DNA of 64,000 nt, taken from NCBI GenBank assembly GCA_020912385.1, contig CP087221.1:1178001-1242000 (forward strand). Reading direction: 5' to 3'. This DNA comes from Neofusicoccum parvum. Taxonomy: Eukaryota > Ascomycota > Dothideomycetes > Botryosphaeriales > Botryosphaeriaceae. Below are positions 22,519 through 32,660 of this stretch, piece after piece (the first letter of the stretch is position 1; the number at the start of each line of letters is the position of its first letter). Under the pieces are notes generated by a model that was not told the origin of the DNA, ran no database searches, and saw only the letters and a program-made list of their open reading frames with translations. Position numbers and translations under genes: made by a program.

Positions 22519-23275
22519 CGAAAGATGGTGAACTATGCCTGAATAGGGCGAAGCCAGAGGAAACTCTGGTGGAGGCTCGCAGCGGTTCTGACGTGCAAAT
22601 CGATCGTCAAATTTGGGTATAGGGGCGAAAGACTAATCGAACCATTAAGCGTACAGTGGGGGTGCTTTGCGTCCGCGCAACGCCACCCCTTTGCTACTAG
22701 GTGGTTAAGAGGTGAGCCGAAAGGCCTTGCCTAGTCCCTCCATTCGGGGCGACACTATCAAATTGTTCGGGGACGTCCTTAGAGCCTAGACTACCGCGGC
22801 CGAGCCGAAAGGTTCGGTGCAGCACCAGGGTAATGACCTCGGGTGTGGTAATAACGTCTAGGATTGGGCAATCCGCAGCCAAGCTCCTAAGTTCCTCGGA
22901 ATACGGAGAAGGTTCACAGACTAGATGGTAGTGGGTACCTACGGGTGCTTAAGATATAGTCGAACCCTATGGAAACATAGGCGGTAGGACGAAGCGTTTA
23001 GGCGGATGGGTGCCGCTGAGCATGCCTCGACGCCCGAATCCTACCGGGGAGCTGATGTGAGCGCGCGATGGATCGGAGGGTTTGACCCCACCGCCCCCGT
23101 CCCGCCGGCAGCTCCCGGGCTACATGCTAGTAGCTGGTTCCTGCCGAAGTTTCCCTCAGGATAGCAGTAACGTATTCAGTTTTATGAGGTAAAGCGAATG
23201 ATTAGAGGCCTTGGGCTTGAAACAACCTTAACCTATTCTCAACCTTTAAGGATGTAAGAAGCCCTTGTTACTGAG
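22519..23275 (+). pseudogene. displaced 28S rRNA fragment
   Basis: About 275 nt of large-subunit rRNA sequence lie here in two blocks around a group I intron: 22519-22645 (from CGAAAGATGGTGAACTATGC through GCGAAAGACTAATCGAACCA) and 23127-about 23275 (from CTAGTAGCTGGTTCCTGCCG to GTAAGAAGCCCTTGTTACT). Similarity stops abruptly at both ends, next to unrelated sequence, so this is not an rDNA unit. A few bases near 23215-23260 differ from the usual fungal sequence as I recall it, fitting loss of constraint. It lies on the same strand as, and just behind, a P450 gene. Confidence 0.85.
22646..23126 (+). mobile_element. group I intron (IC1-like) in the 28S fragment
   Basis: 481 nt between the rRNA blocks. 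The upstream exon end AACCAT pairs with the internal guide GTGGTT at 22701-22706, giving a P1 helix with the required U.G pair at the 5' splice site; the intron ends in G (23126). Core elements are recognisable: AATCCGCAGCCAAG (Q, 22870-22883), GTTCACAGACTAGATGG (R, 22912-22928) and AAGATATAGTCGAACC (S, 22951-22966). The site corresponds, from memory, to the LSU position near E. coli 798. No homing endonuclease ORF is present. All parts needed for self-splicing seem to be there; activity in this location is unknown. Confidence 0.85.
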
Positions 23276-24360
23276 TTGGATTCCGCCGTGCGACGGTAAA
23301 CTAGATTGCTGGTCGGGCTCTCTTCCTCCTTCGTTGAAGCATGTTGGGAGGTTCAGCTGAAAGCTCGGGGGCGTTTCCCTTTTCGACGTCAGGCTCAACT
23401 TTGGACGGTGTGTTTCGGAGTGGTGATTTCATCTGGCTCACGAGCTTTCGTTGCATACCAATGGTCATTGAAAAAGGATCGGAAGATTTTTTTGTGCTTT
23501 GGTGGAGCAAGGTGTTATCTTGTATTATCAACAAGGCTGAACTTCAACCTACCTAAAATCCATGGGATTCGCGCCGTGCCACATGGAAGCTCGCCTAGCA
23601 TCACTTTCTATGTTTCATCAACCGAAAATACACTCTAAGCACTACGCCACAGAAACTTCCCCGTGGAATAACGACCCGGCTGAACATGTGGCCCGCAGGA
23701 CTGTCTCCCAGCATTCAACTGACCAAAGATCCTGTTAATGTTTAAAAGATGATGTGGTAAGTTTGAATGGCTCTAGATTTGCGACAGCATGTTGCTACCG
23801 TCTTTTATGTTGAGTCATCGTTGGTGGCGGTGACCCAGTTCTATCAGCCCACAACACCTCGTAGCCGCTCCTTTGCCGCACAAGTATAAAACCGAAGGAA
23901 GCCAAGGCTTTTTCTGAAAGTCGTGTCCGTGATTGCTGCGTACGGTTGGTCTGCTTGTTGCGTGGCAGCCAAGCCCTGCAAGTGCCTCGCGTGTCTGTTG
24001 TGTTGATCGGGCTGTGCCGCAAGATTAGCTCAACTAATCGGATATGCTTCTGTTATCAAGCGAAGAATTGGAGGCTGAGGGGCTGGAATATAGAGATAAG
24101 GTGTGGTCCCGATCCGCTGAACGATCAAATCGAAAGATTCCCTTAAAGAATGGAAGCTATAGAATGGCTCGATGTATATATGTACGTCTAACGCCTACGC
24201 CTTGAATATCGAAACGTCGCAGGACTGATTAGATGCCGTAGACTACATAATAGAGGAAATTACATCGATAGAAGGAGAAAAGGGAAGAAGAACATGCAAG
24301 AATCTACAGCGACAGCCAAGGCGTCCTCAACGTTTAAGCACCGTCTCCCACATCCACAAC
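23276..24360. other. intergenic
   Basis: No supported gene; base composition is lower in GC than the flanking P450. The right end holds the 3' region of the gag-like gene. Confidence 0.4.
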
Positions 24361-27204
24361 TCAATTCATCCCTCTATCCTGTCTCATCTTCATCCTCATC
24401 CTAGTTTTTTTATTCCAACACATCTTCCTCTTCATACTCTTCACCTCCGGGACCTTATTTTCCTTACCCTCATCCTCAATCTTCCTCTTCTTACTCTTCA
24501 CCTCCGCCACCTCATTTTCTTTACCCCCATCCTCAATCTTCCTCTTCTTACCCTTCTTCTCCTGCTTCTCTGCATCCACCACTCTACTCTCCGTGCCCTT
24601 CTTCTCCCTATTCCCTACTCTACTCTCCGTACTCTTCTTCTCCCCATCCACCACTCTACTCTCCGTGCCCTTCTTCTCCTGCTTCTCCCCATCCACCACT
24701 CTATTCTCCTTACCCTTACCCTCGCCCCCTCGCCTCTCACCAACCACTCGCGACTTAACCCTCGCCGCCGCCGCCCTCACAAACGGCACACTCCTCAACA
24801 CGCCCGACTCCACATCGCGAGCCATACTCGGACTCCACGGACACGCGTCCTCCGTCGTATGCCCCGTCCTCCTGCACCGATAACAAGTCCTATTCACCGA
24901 CGACGACGAGGAGTGGTACGACTTGTCGAACGCGGCGTTCGCCTCCACCGCCGTCCGCTTTCTGGCGCTCTCGAGAGCCGCGTTCGAGGTGGTTGTGGGG
25001 CTTATGGCGGTTTGCGAGCATTTGGCCGCTTCGTTCGCTCTCCTTTTCGCCCTGCCGTGTTCTTTCCTGTGGCGGGCTTTCTCGATAGCTCTAATACTGG
25101 CTTCGCGGTCGCTGTAGGGCTCGTCGCTGTCTGGCGAGGGGGGGCAGGCTGGTGATAGAGGCGTGTAGGTTGAAGATGAGGATTCTAAGGTGGTGTGTGC
25201 TGAAGGAATCGGTATAGGAGTCTTGCTGACTGAGGGCGAGAGTGTTGAGGGAGAATGAGGAGAAGCCGAAATAGTTTGACCAATGCGTGCCAATTCAAGT
25301 GGCGTGGCGTTTGGTCGAGGATGTGGATCTGAGCTGACGGCAGGCTGCGACTGCTCAATGGGTTTCTCCATGGCTGCGCTCTGTTTTGCCACCCGTTGTG
25401 GAGTATCTGGGACTCTCTCGACAGGAGTTGACAGGGGTTCCGTCTCTTCGTTTTCCTCATCTTCCTCATCGGAAGACTCTTCCTCGCTATCCTTCACTTC
25501 TATAATCAAAGTTCGAGGCTGCTCTAAATCTGGCACCTCTAGTTCGGGTTCTTGCTCCTCTGCCTCTTCTTGCTCCTCCTCCTCTGACTCTTCCTTTGAC
25601 TCTTCCTCTTCTTCTTCCTCCTCCCCCTTTTCTTCCTCCTCCCCCTTCTTCTTCTCCTCCTCCTTCTCCGCCTCTTCCTTTTCCTGCTCATCTACTTCAT
25701 CCTCCTTTTCACTCTCCTCAGACTCTACACTCTCATCAGACTCTTCACTCGACTCCTCCTGATACTCTACCTCACTCTCGTCAGATCCCTCATCCCGCCT
25801 TTCGACTTCTCGGTCTTCTGACCGCTCGACTCTTTGCGGAACTTTCTGTTCCACCACTTCATCATCATCATCATCATCCTCGTCCTCGTCTTCCTCAGAC
25901 GTCTCCTCATGCTTCACAGCCCACAGCCTCTCCTCCGCCGCATCCGCCCTCTTCCGCCTCTCCTCACTTACCCTGGCCCTCTCCTCCCTTATCCCCTGCA
26001 GCCTCTCCCTGCTCCCCTTCACCGGCCCCTTAGCCACCTCCCCCAACTTATCCATCTCCGCCCTAACCACCTCCTCCGCCTCCCGTTGCGACGCCTCCTC
26101 CCTCAATCGCCTCTCCTCCGCCACCATCACCTCCCTCAGGACCTCAAACTCCAGCCCTCCTTGATCGCGCCACAGCGCAACCCCGTACGCCGCCTCCAGC
26201 TCGCGCAGCTTCGGCCTGTACTCCGGCTCTAAGTTGTACAGGAACTGCATCTTCATTTGGTATGCCGGGAGGTAGGACCCGAGCTTCTTGACGCGATGCT
26301 CGAAGCCGCAGAGCTGGTTGGCGAAGGCGGTGACGTCGCCGTCCATCCGGGCGAGGGTGGTGGCGTGGAAGTTCTGCAGGAGGAAGTAGACTCGGCTGGA
26401 GTTGCTGCAGAAGTTGATGGGCGGGAGGGCTGGGGCGGAAGCGGGCGGGAGCGAGTCTTGCGAAGGGTTCCACGACGACGCCGGGGTGATTCCGGTGTGC
26501 TTTGCGCGGATGTGGTCCCAGAGGTCCGATGCTTGCATGTGGAAGGTTGTGTCGGAGATGGCTGGGGGAAGGGTGTTGGCGGTGCTGCTGTCGGAGCCGG
26601 TCTTGCAGTAGGCCCAGCGGATCAGATCGGCCGTCTTGGATTCGCCGTCGCGCCAGAAGCGTGATCCGCTGTGGTTGTTGTGCGAGCCGTCGACAAACTG
26701 CCACATGTTTCCGTCCACCAGTGCGTTTCTGACGATGGTCGCCCAGCGGTGGTAGATGCTTTCATCTGAAGTATTTGCGACTGCCGGGAGGTCGTGTGCG
26801 GATCCGATGGTTTTCCTGGCAATGGCGTGGCTGATTTGGCAGCACCGAGGTGGCCGAACGGCATTTGGAATTTCTCGCCTGCTCTTCGGTGCAGGCTCAG
26901 GCGATAAATCAAAGGATGCCGGCAGCTGAGAGGACGGCGGTGGCGTTGACTCCAGCTTGGTGCCATCCGAACCGAGACCGAGTCCCCAAGGTGTATCGAG
27001 TGACTTCACCAATGTACGTTTGTGATGAGGCACGGGGGTGCTCTGGCCAGATCTATCAACATCGGACGTTGGGGGAGTCGAGTTCAGCCGGGGAGAGGAG
27101 AGACGGGCTTGGCCGAAGAAAGATGCGCCCGGGGTTGAAAGATCGTCATCGTCGGGGGTGGCGGACTTCGTCGAGAGCCGCTCACGCATCTGAGGAAGCT
27201 GCAT
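24361..27204 (-). CDS. gag-like protein with zinc knuckle and long acidic domain (domesticated retrotransposon gag?)
   Basis: One uninterrupted frame of 947 residues from the ATG at 27204; upstream codons in frame lack an ATG. Residues about 149-340 look like a copia-type gag (IYHRWATIVRNALVDGNMWQ, then FVDGS, FWRDGE and LWDHIRAKHTG). A charged coiled coil follows, then about 150 residues that are mostly Glu/Asp/Ser. A knuckle C774-x2-C777-x4-H782-x5-C788 resembles retroviral CCHC but has one extra residue before the last Cys. The C-terminus is a set of basic repeats (KKRKIED-type) that also read as nuclear signals. There is no protease, integrase or reverse transcriptase. I infer a former gag that persists as a gene; whether it is expressed is unknown. 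Confidence 0.6.
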   Translation of the reverse strand: MQLPQMRERLSTKSATPDDDDLSTPGASFFGQARLSSPRLNSTPPTSDVDRSGQSTPVPHHKRTLVKSLDTPWGLGLGSDGTKLESTPPPSSQLPASFDLSPEPAPKSRREIPNAVRPPRCCQISHAIARKTIGSAHDLPAVANTSDESIYHRWATIVRNALVDGNMWQFVDGSHNNHSGSRFWRDGESKTADLIRWAYCKTGSDSSTANTLPPAISDTTFHMQASDLWDHIRAKHTGITPASSWNPSQDSLPPASAPALPPINFCSNSSRVYFLLQNFHATTLARMDGDVTAFANQLCGFEHRVKKLGSYLPAYQMKMQFLYNLEPEYRPKLRELEAAYGVALWRDQGGLEFEVLREVMVAEERRLREEASQREAEEVVRAEMDKLGEVAKGPVKGSRERLQGIREERARVSEERRKRADAAEERLWAVKHEETSEEDEDEDDDDDDEVVEQKVPQRVERSEDREVERRDEGSDESEVEYQEESSEESDESVESEESEKEDEVDEQEKEEAEKEEEKKKGEEEEKGEEEEEEEESKEESEEEEQEEAEEQEPELEVPDLEQPRTLIIEVKDSEEESSDEEDEENEETEPLSTPVERVPDTPQRVAKQSAAMEKPIEQSQPAVSSDPHPRPNATPLELARIGQTISASPHSPSTLSPSVSKTPIPIPSAHTTLESSSSTYTPLSPACPPSPDSDEPYSDREASIRAIEKARHRKEHGRAKRRANEAAKCSQTAISPTTTSNAALESARKRTAVEANAAFDKSYHSSSSSVNRTCYRCRRTGHTTEDACPWSPSMARDVESGVLRSVPFVRAAAARVKSRVVGERRGGEGKGKENRVVDGEKQEKKGTESRVVDGEKKSTESRVGNREKKGTESRVVDAEKQEKKGKKRKIEDGGKENEVAEVKSKKRKIEDEGKENKVPEVKSMKRKMCWNKKTRMRMKMRQDRGMN
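24420..24720 (-). repeat. in-frame tandem repeats in the gag-like gene C-terminus
   Basis: The coding DNA repeats two degenerate units: one encoding ESRVVDGEK(QEK)KGT-like segments, several copies, and one encoding KKRKIED-GKEN-x-V-x-EVKS, two copies. The repetition is visible at DNA level as recurring ctctactctccgtgcccttc-type blocks. Confidence 0.7.
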
Positions 27205-28087
27205 GTCTGTGAGAACTGCGAGGTATGAGAGAGCCGCCTCACGCACAGGCTGTGGGCAAGCGGAGAACTCAAGCTGACCCTGCAATATGCTCACGCAGTG
27301 AAACAGCAAGACGCGAAAAGGCTAAGTCAATTAAAAGGGCTAAGAAATTAAAGATAGAAGGCAACGCAGTTTCAAGATTGACGTCAAAAATGGATGTTGA
27401 TTGTTTGGGTGAGGAGGATCAATGGCTCCTCCTCTTGCGATGGAAGTGACAGGGCGATATACTGCTCCAGCCAGCCATCCTCAATTAACTTGCAGTACAT
27501 CTTGCCGTGCTGGGAATCCCCCAGGTGCCATGGCTCTGCGCATTACCGCTATCTCTTCGAAACGCTTGTTCCAGGGCCCCCATGAAATCCGATTGTTACT
27601 CTACCGCTTCGCGGCCAGAAATGTGATGTGTTGAAAATTTTTCGAGCTTAAAAGTGACACGGAGTACAGATACAGAGCAGCTCCAGCGTGTCACGGCCTC
27701 GAAACTGCGTGAGGGAAGGCTTCCCATTGGTCGAGATCCTGATCGACCGTTGCTGTGCAACGGGCGTGCAGGGGTCCTGCATTGACCCTGGACGCGAGAC
27801 CGGCGGAGTTTCCAGGAACACCCGTCAAAGTGCCCCGGGAGCGATGGGGATCGTGGTATCCGGCACTTCCGGGGATGCGGGAATGCGGCTCTGTGCGTGA
27901 GAATGCTCCGAGGCGACGATACCGATGCGCGCTGTAGCCAGTTCCACGGCCGGACTGCAGGTCGATCATCCGCCGTGTCTCATCGGACCAAAGACGCCTG
28001 CAGTAGCTGACAAGGCGCCCAGGCCGCATTTGGCGGAATGCAGCGGGGGGCTGGGAGGAAAAGGAGTGGGCGGCTCGTGGGTACGCG
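27205..28087. other. intergenic between two gag-like genes
   Basis: No supported gene, and no long terminal repeat pair or tRNA primer-binding site that I can recognise. Confidence 0.4.
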
Positions 28088-29005
28088 TCATGTTTCTGTT
28101 TTGACTCTCTTCGCTTGTCGGCACTGCTGCTTGTCTAGCCTCCTCTTTTCATGCCAGCCCGACGACGGCAACGGCAACGGCGGCGGCAGGGCGGGCTGGG
28201 ACGGAGTGCACCGCATGGTGAACGTGGCCACGGGCTCGTCAGGGATGATAAGATCGACACAACGGCCGCAGTTCAGCTTTGCTTTTGCGGCCTCAGCATC
28301 CCGCTCGATCTGGGCGGTCCGGACGGCAGCGGCAGCCACACCACGCTTGAGCGTGTCTTCGCAGGCGGCAACCTTGCGCTGCAACACGCCAAAGTCCATG
28401 CACTGGCCGGGCTTGGTGTCGAAGTCTTCGCTGAGCGTGTACAGGAACCAGGCGTTCATCTCCAACGTGGCCTTCGCGTAGGCCTCGTGCAGCTCGCGGA
28501 GGTCCTTGTTGATCTGCATCAGCTCCCGGGCGAAGGGGCGGGCCCCGCTGACGCAGGCGGCCATGGTGATGCTGTTCCAGCGACGCAGCAGGCCCGAGTA
28601 TGTGACCTCGCCCAGCCACCCGTGGGTCGCCTTGATGAAGCGCCACAGCTTTGCGGCGGTGTTGATCTTGGCCTCGCCGTCCTCGAACAGCACCGACTCG
28701 CGGATGGCGTCGGCGCAGGAGCTCTCGATGATCTCCTGGGCCTGCGCGTCGCCGTGGCGCCACCACTCGGTGCGCTCGAGATGATCCCATGTTCCGTCAA
28801 CGAAGCCCCGGAAGCCGCCCTCGGCGAGAGCATTCTCGGTGGCAGCGGCCCAGGCGTCGTAGCCCTCGGGCCCGTCCAGCTTCGGGGCGCGGTCAAGCAG
28901 GGCGTAGGAGAGGTCGGGGCGCAGGCTCACGGCGAGCGTGTCGGCGGCAGCCAGGGAGCCGGCGCACCGCAAGGTCAGGGGAGCGACGGTACACGGCTCC
29001 ATCAT
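28088..29005 (-). CDS. gag-like protein, copia type, without polymerase
   Basis: Single exon, 305 residues, from the ATG at 29005 (a second ATG follows immediately). Residues about 42-200 resemble copia gag: KLDGPEGYDAWAAATENAL, GGFRGFVDG, EWWRHGDAQAQEIIES, then AKLWRFIKATHG. The layout parallels the neighbouring 947-residue protein (Y-x-x-W, NAL, FVDG, W-R-x-G, LW-x-x-I-x-A-x-H-x-G), so the two are probably related. A Lys/Arg-rich tail (WHEKRRLDKQQCRQAKRVK) replaces the zinc knuckle. No pol domains lie nearby. The 330-residue frame on the plus strand is a GC-rich shadow. Confidence 0.6.
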   Translation of the reverse strand: MMEPCTVAPLTLRCAGSLAAADTLAVSLRPDLSYALLDRAPKLDGPEGYDAWAAATENALAEGGFRGFVDGTWDHLERTEWWRHGDAQAQEIIESSCADAIRESVLFEDGEAKINTAAKLWRFIKATHGWLGEVTYSGLLRRWNSITMAACVSGARPFARELMQINKDLRELHEAYAKATLEMNAWFLYTLSEDFDTKPGQCMDFGVLQRKVAACEDTLKRGVAAAAVRTAQIERDAEAAKAKLNCGRCVDLIIPDEPVATFTMRCTPSQPALPPPLPLPSSGWHEKRRLDKQQCRQAKRVKTET

Positions 29006-29661
29006 GGTTGCCGGACGGCCGCATGCGGCGCGGCGGCGGGAAACGGTCGGCGTCGTTTGGTGGTTCGGGATCGCTCTGATCGACGGGTTCCGTGGTGGAG
29101 AGCGGACCGGGCGCGGCAGCCGGCTGGGGAGGGTGCGTGGTGATGCGGCTCAGCGCCTCTGGGCAGCGAGCTGTCTTGTGGGCGACCGGCGGCGGGCGGC
29201 GGGCGGCGGCGTGGTGTGCTTGCGCCAAGGCGTGTGTAACTCGAGGGCGATCGCTGGGGCAGGAGCACGCAGGATGATGTTGTTCAAGTGGGCGCTGCTG
29301 CGGCGCAGAGGACGCGAAGGGCCGAGCCTGCGCAGCGGTCTGCTCGGTCTGGACCGTCGACTCGCGGCAGCTTTCCCGACCCGCGCTGGGCATGTGCGCG
29401 TCCGCTAATAAATGCATTACATGCGCCGACAGCTGGCCGTATGAAGGACCCCGGCCGGCTCTGGCCAGCCAACCGCGGGGCGGCGGCTCGCCGGCGAAAG
29501 ATCTAGACCCGCGCGATCTGCCCTTGCGATGCGCGTTTTCTGCCAGGCTGCCCGCCCGCATCCTCCGTGCCGCCAGCCAGACGCGGGCCCGCCAATCGCT
29601 GCCACACTACAATACCGCCACCGACCGGCCTCCCGCCGCCACTGCCCGCGTCGCCGTTGCC
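29006..29661. other. intergenic, divergent promoter region
   Basis: Separates the gag-like gene from the DUF4470/MYND gene; nothing further recognised. Confidence 0.4.
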
Positions 29662-32660
29662 ATGTTCTCCCCGGCCCACGCCGCCGTCCTGTCGTGCTTC
29701 TGTCCGCTGGGGAACACCCCGGCAGCGAGCCTCACCGCGCAGCTGCCCCCCGATCTGCCTGCGCGCGCGCTGTGTCGGGGCTGTGGGGGCGCGCGCAATG
29801 TCCTCTTCACTGCCTGCTGACGCCGCCCGATCGATGTCACGAGCTGCGACTTGCAGCGCGCCGCCATTGGCAGGCTCCCCGACGCTTTTGTGGGCTTGCA
29901 TCAGGGCCTAACACACTTGCGCGCACAGCCCGCAACATTCTCCTCCTCAGCCTGATCGTCGACGACCGGCACGGCGACAGCCAGCACGCAGCCTGGAGCC
30001 TCTACTATCACCTGTTCCTGGACGGCGGCTGCCTGGCCCTGCTTCAGGCCCAGGCCAAGAAGCTGCTCGAAGCCTCGCCCTCCCTGGACCGATGGCACCA
30101 GGGCCCCTATGGCCGCCTGCTCCGCCTCTGCGACTCCGTCACGCTCGCCCAAGTTCGCGACGTCTGGGCCTCCTACGTCAATGCCGGCGCCCGCCCGCCC
30201 AAGGCCGCGTTTGAGCGGGCCAGGCAGGCGAAGGAGGCACACGGGCGTGGTGGCAACGTCCTCACGGCCGCACGGTCTGCTGCGCCCTTCACCTTGGATG
30301 CTGCGAGCGACGCGCCTCTGCTATTTGAGCAGTACCGGGACCGTGGCATCACGGCTGGACCTGACGACACGGCGAACCCGGACCTGCCCAACCCCATGTT
30401 CTCCGGTGAAATGGATGATCTGACCCTCCATTATGCCACTGACCCTACTCTTGGCTTCCATCTAGCGACGGCCTGCGCGCCTCTAGCCGCATCCTCTCCG
30501 CTTAACCCTAATCTGGCGAAAGCCCATGGCCCCGAGCCCGCCGTAAAAGCTGCCCGTCAGCAGTTCGCGGCTTGGTGCAGCGCCTTCCGACAATGCTCGG
30601 CCCACTTCACTCTGCGTTTCTTCGTTGGAGAAGCCCTGACTCTCTGCCATGTGCTGCAGCAGAAACTCACCGCTGGCGACGAGTCTTGGGCACAATGGTC
30701 CCGGGGCCCTTACATGCCGGACCCACTGATTCTGGATGGCGATGACTACAGATCAGGCCAGGCCCCTCTGGCCTTCAACGTTATTGACACATCTAATCTC
30801 GTGGACCACTTCGGCTCCATCAACCTGCTCTTGGCGTGTCTTCCGACTTAATGCCGAACCTCCCTTTGCAGCAGTTGGCCAGAAACCACCTTGCATCATC
30901 TCAGCTAGCTTGGAGTTCTGTGCCGGACATTGTGAGCGTAACGTTGAAGATACCACGGTCGAAGCTCCGTGTGTTCCACGAGGTAGAGAGAGGCCGACTT
31001 GGACCACCGCCACTCAATTGCCACACCGTCACCCCGAATGCGCGGTCATCCTTCGCTACCATACAACTGGCATTTTGGAAGGAGGAGATTTCTGGAGACA
31101 GGAATACCGAGCATTGCACGCTAAAGATTCGACAGGATAATCGCCGCTGGAGCGGTGAATCACCACTCTGGGTGTCGTTTCTGGCCCCTACAGCCGTCCT
31201 GCTGAACGAACCTCAGAACCTCTCCTTGCAGTTCACTCTGCAGCCCACACCTTACACTGTCAGTACTTTTGTCACGAAGCTAGACGACGACTTGAGCATT
31301 TTCAAGACAAGTTTGGGAGATACAGCCCATGGCTTCATCACGCGATGCCGTCCAAACATCACCGCTGTGCCTTCAGTGATGTTTCCAATAAAATCGAATA
31401 GAGCTGAAGACTCAACGGCCCAGGCCCATGTTCACATAACCGTCTCCGCAGGCTTCGCTCCTGGCACGGCTCGCATCGCCAACTTGACTGGCCGCCTCGA
31501 TCTAACTACAGACGATCTGAAATCAAAACTCAGCAGCGGAGCCGCTGTAGATACCATCCAGGTCTCACCATGCGTTATTGCTGTCAAAATCGGTACCTCT
31601 ACTTCACGGCCTCAAATCCATTTCCCGGTTCCAGTCCTCAAGCCCCAGAACAAGGTCCGCGTAACAAGGAAGTCTTCCTACATCGAAGTCATCGTACCCA
31701 TCGCCTCCCCATCGATGAAGCACTACTTCCCCGAATTAATCCACCCAGCCTTCCTCGGTCCTACAGGTCCAATAACCTGGGGTGCTTCTCACCTCCCTCT
31801 CTCCCGGCTCCCCATCATCGACACCGCCACGAACTCCGGCAAGCAGTGGCTGATCACGCACAATTCGTCCATGTGGTCTGCCCGCGAACGCACCGTCCGC
31901 GACTCCACACTCTCTGGCAGCACCACTCACGCCGAAACCCGCAGCTCGTTCAAAGACTCCCTCTTCAGCATCTTCGGTCATTTCGCTGACACACCCGGCG
32001 TCCCGCAGCGCACACGCTTCTTCGGCCTCGCCAACGATGCCGCCGACGGCGTCCACATCCTCCTCCTCGCCAACAACTCCATCGTCCTCGACGCCGCCTG
32101 CCTCCCTCTCACCCTCCCGGCGGTCCGCGCCCTCAGGCCCGCGCTCGAAGCCCTCCACAGGTCCGCCGACGGCCTCTGCAAGGTCAGCGTCGACGCCAAC
32201 GAGCTCCGCGCCTGGAAGGCCGCCCTGCCAGCCATGGCCGAGCGCGCGCGCGCCTGGCCGCACAAGCCCGACTGCGCGTACGGCACTGCCGGCAGCGTGC
32301 CCGCCACGTTCGACCACGGCGCCAGCCCGCTGTGCGGCTGCGGCAACGGCGTCTCCCCGGACGCGTTCCTGGCGGACGTGGACGTTTGGCGGCAGTTCAG
32401 GCCTTTCGCAGTGCGCGTGGCCGTCGCGCCCATCTTCCCGGCGCTGCTGGCCGAGGCGCAGCGGGCGTTTGATCCGCCGGACGCTTGGCCGCAGGAGATG
32501 GAGGAGGGCAAGTGCGGTGTGTGCGGGAGGGAGGAGAAGGTCGGGGGTGGGGAGCCTGTTGGGGTGTTCGAGATGCAAGCGCGTGAGGTACTGCTCGGCG
32601 GGGTGTCAGAGAAGGGATTGGAAGGCGCATAAGGGGGGCTGTGTTGCTGCGAGTGGCTGA
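29662..32660 (+). CDS. DUF4470 protein with C-terminal MYND zinc finger, probably damaged
   Basis: The start FCPLGNTPAASLTAQLPPDL and the later IDVTSCDLQRAAI-ARNILLLSLIVDD are typical of fungal DUF4470 proteins, and the C-terminus CGVC...CSRCKRVRYCSAGC-x3-DW-x2-H is a MYND finger. Problems: (1) an in-frame TGA at 29818-29820 between the two DUF4470 blocks; (2) the join AAI/ARN needs a GC-AG intron (29870-29928, branch CTAAC); (3) the frame changes near 30838-30908, where a 71-nt GT-AG intron is possible; (4) the MYND finger is split by a one-base frame change in a G-rich run near 32535-32560. The middle of the family domain also seems short. Family members are often called MYND-type regulators, function unclear. 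Either a decaying gene or sequence errors. Confidence 0.55.

Noticed and set aside
28151..29143. 330-codon plus-strand frame
   Set aside because: Shadow of the gag-like gene on the other strand; Gly/Arg/Val-rich without domain signal.
24361..29661. A complete LTR retrotransposon
   Set aside because: No paired terminal repeats, primer-binding site, protease, integrase or RT frames could be found.
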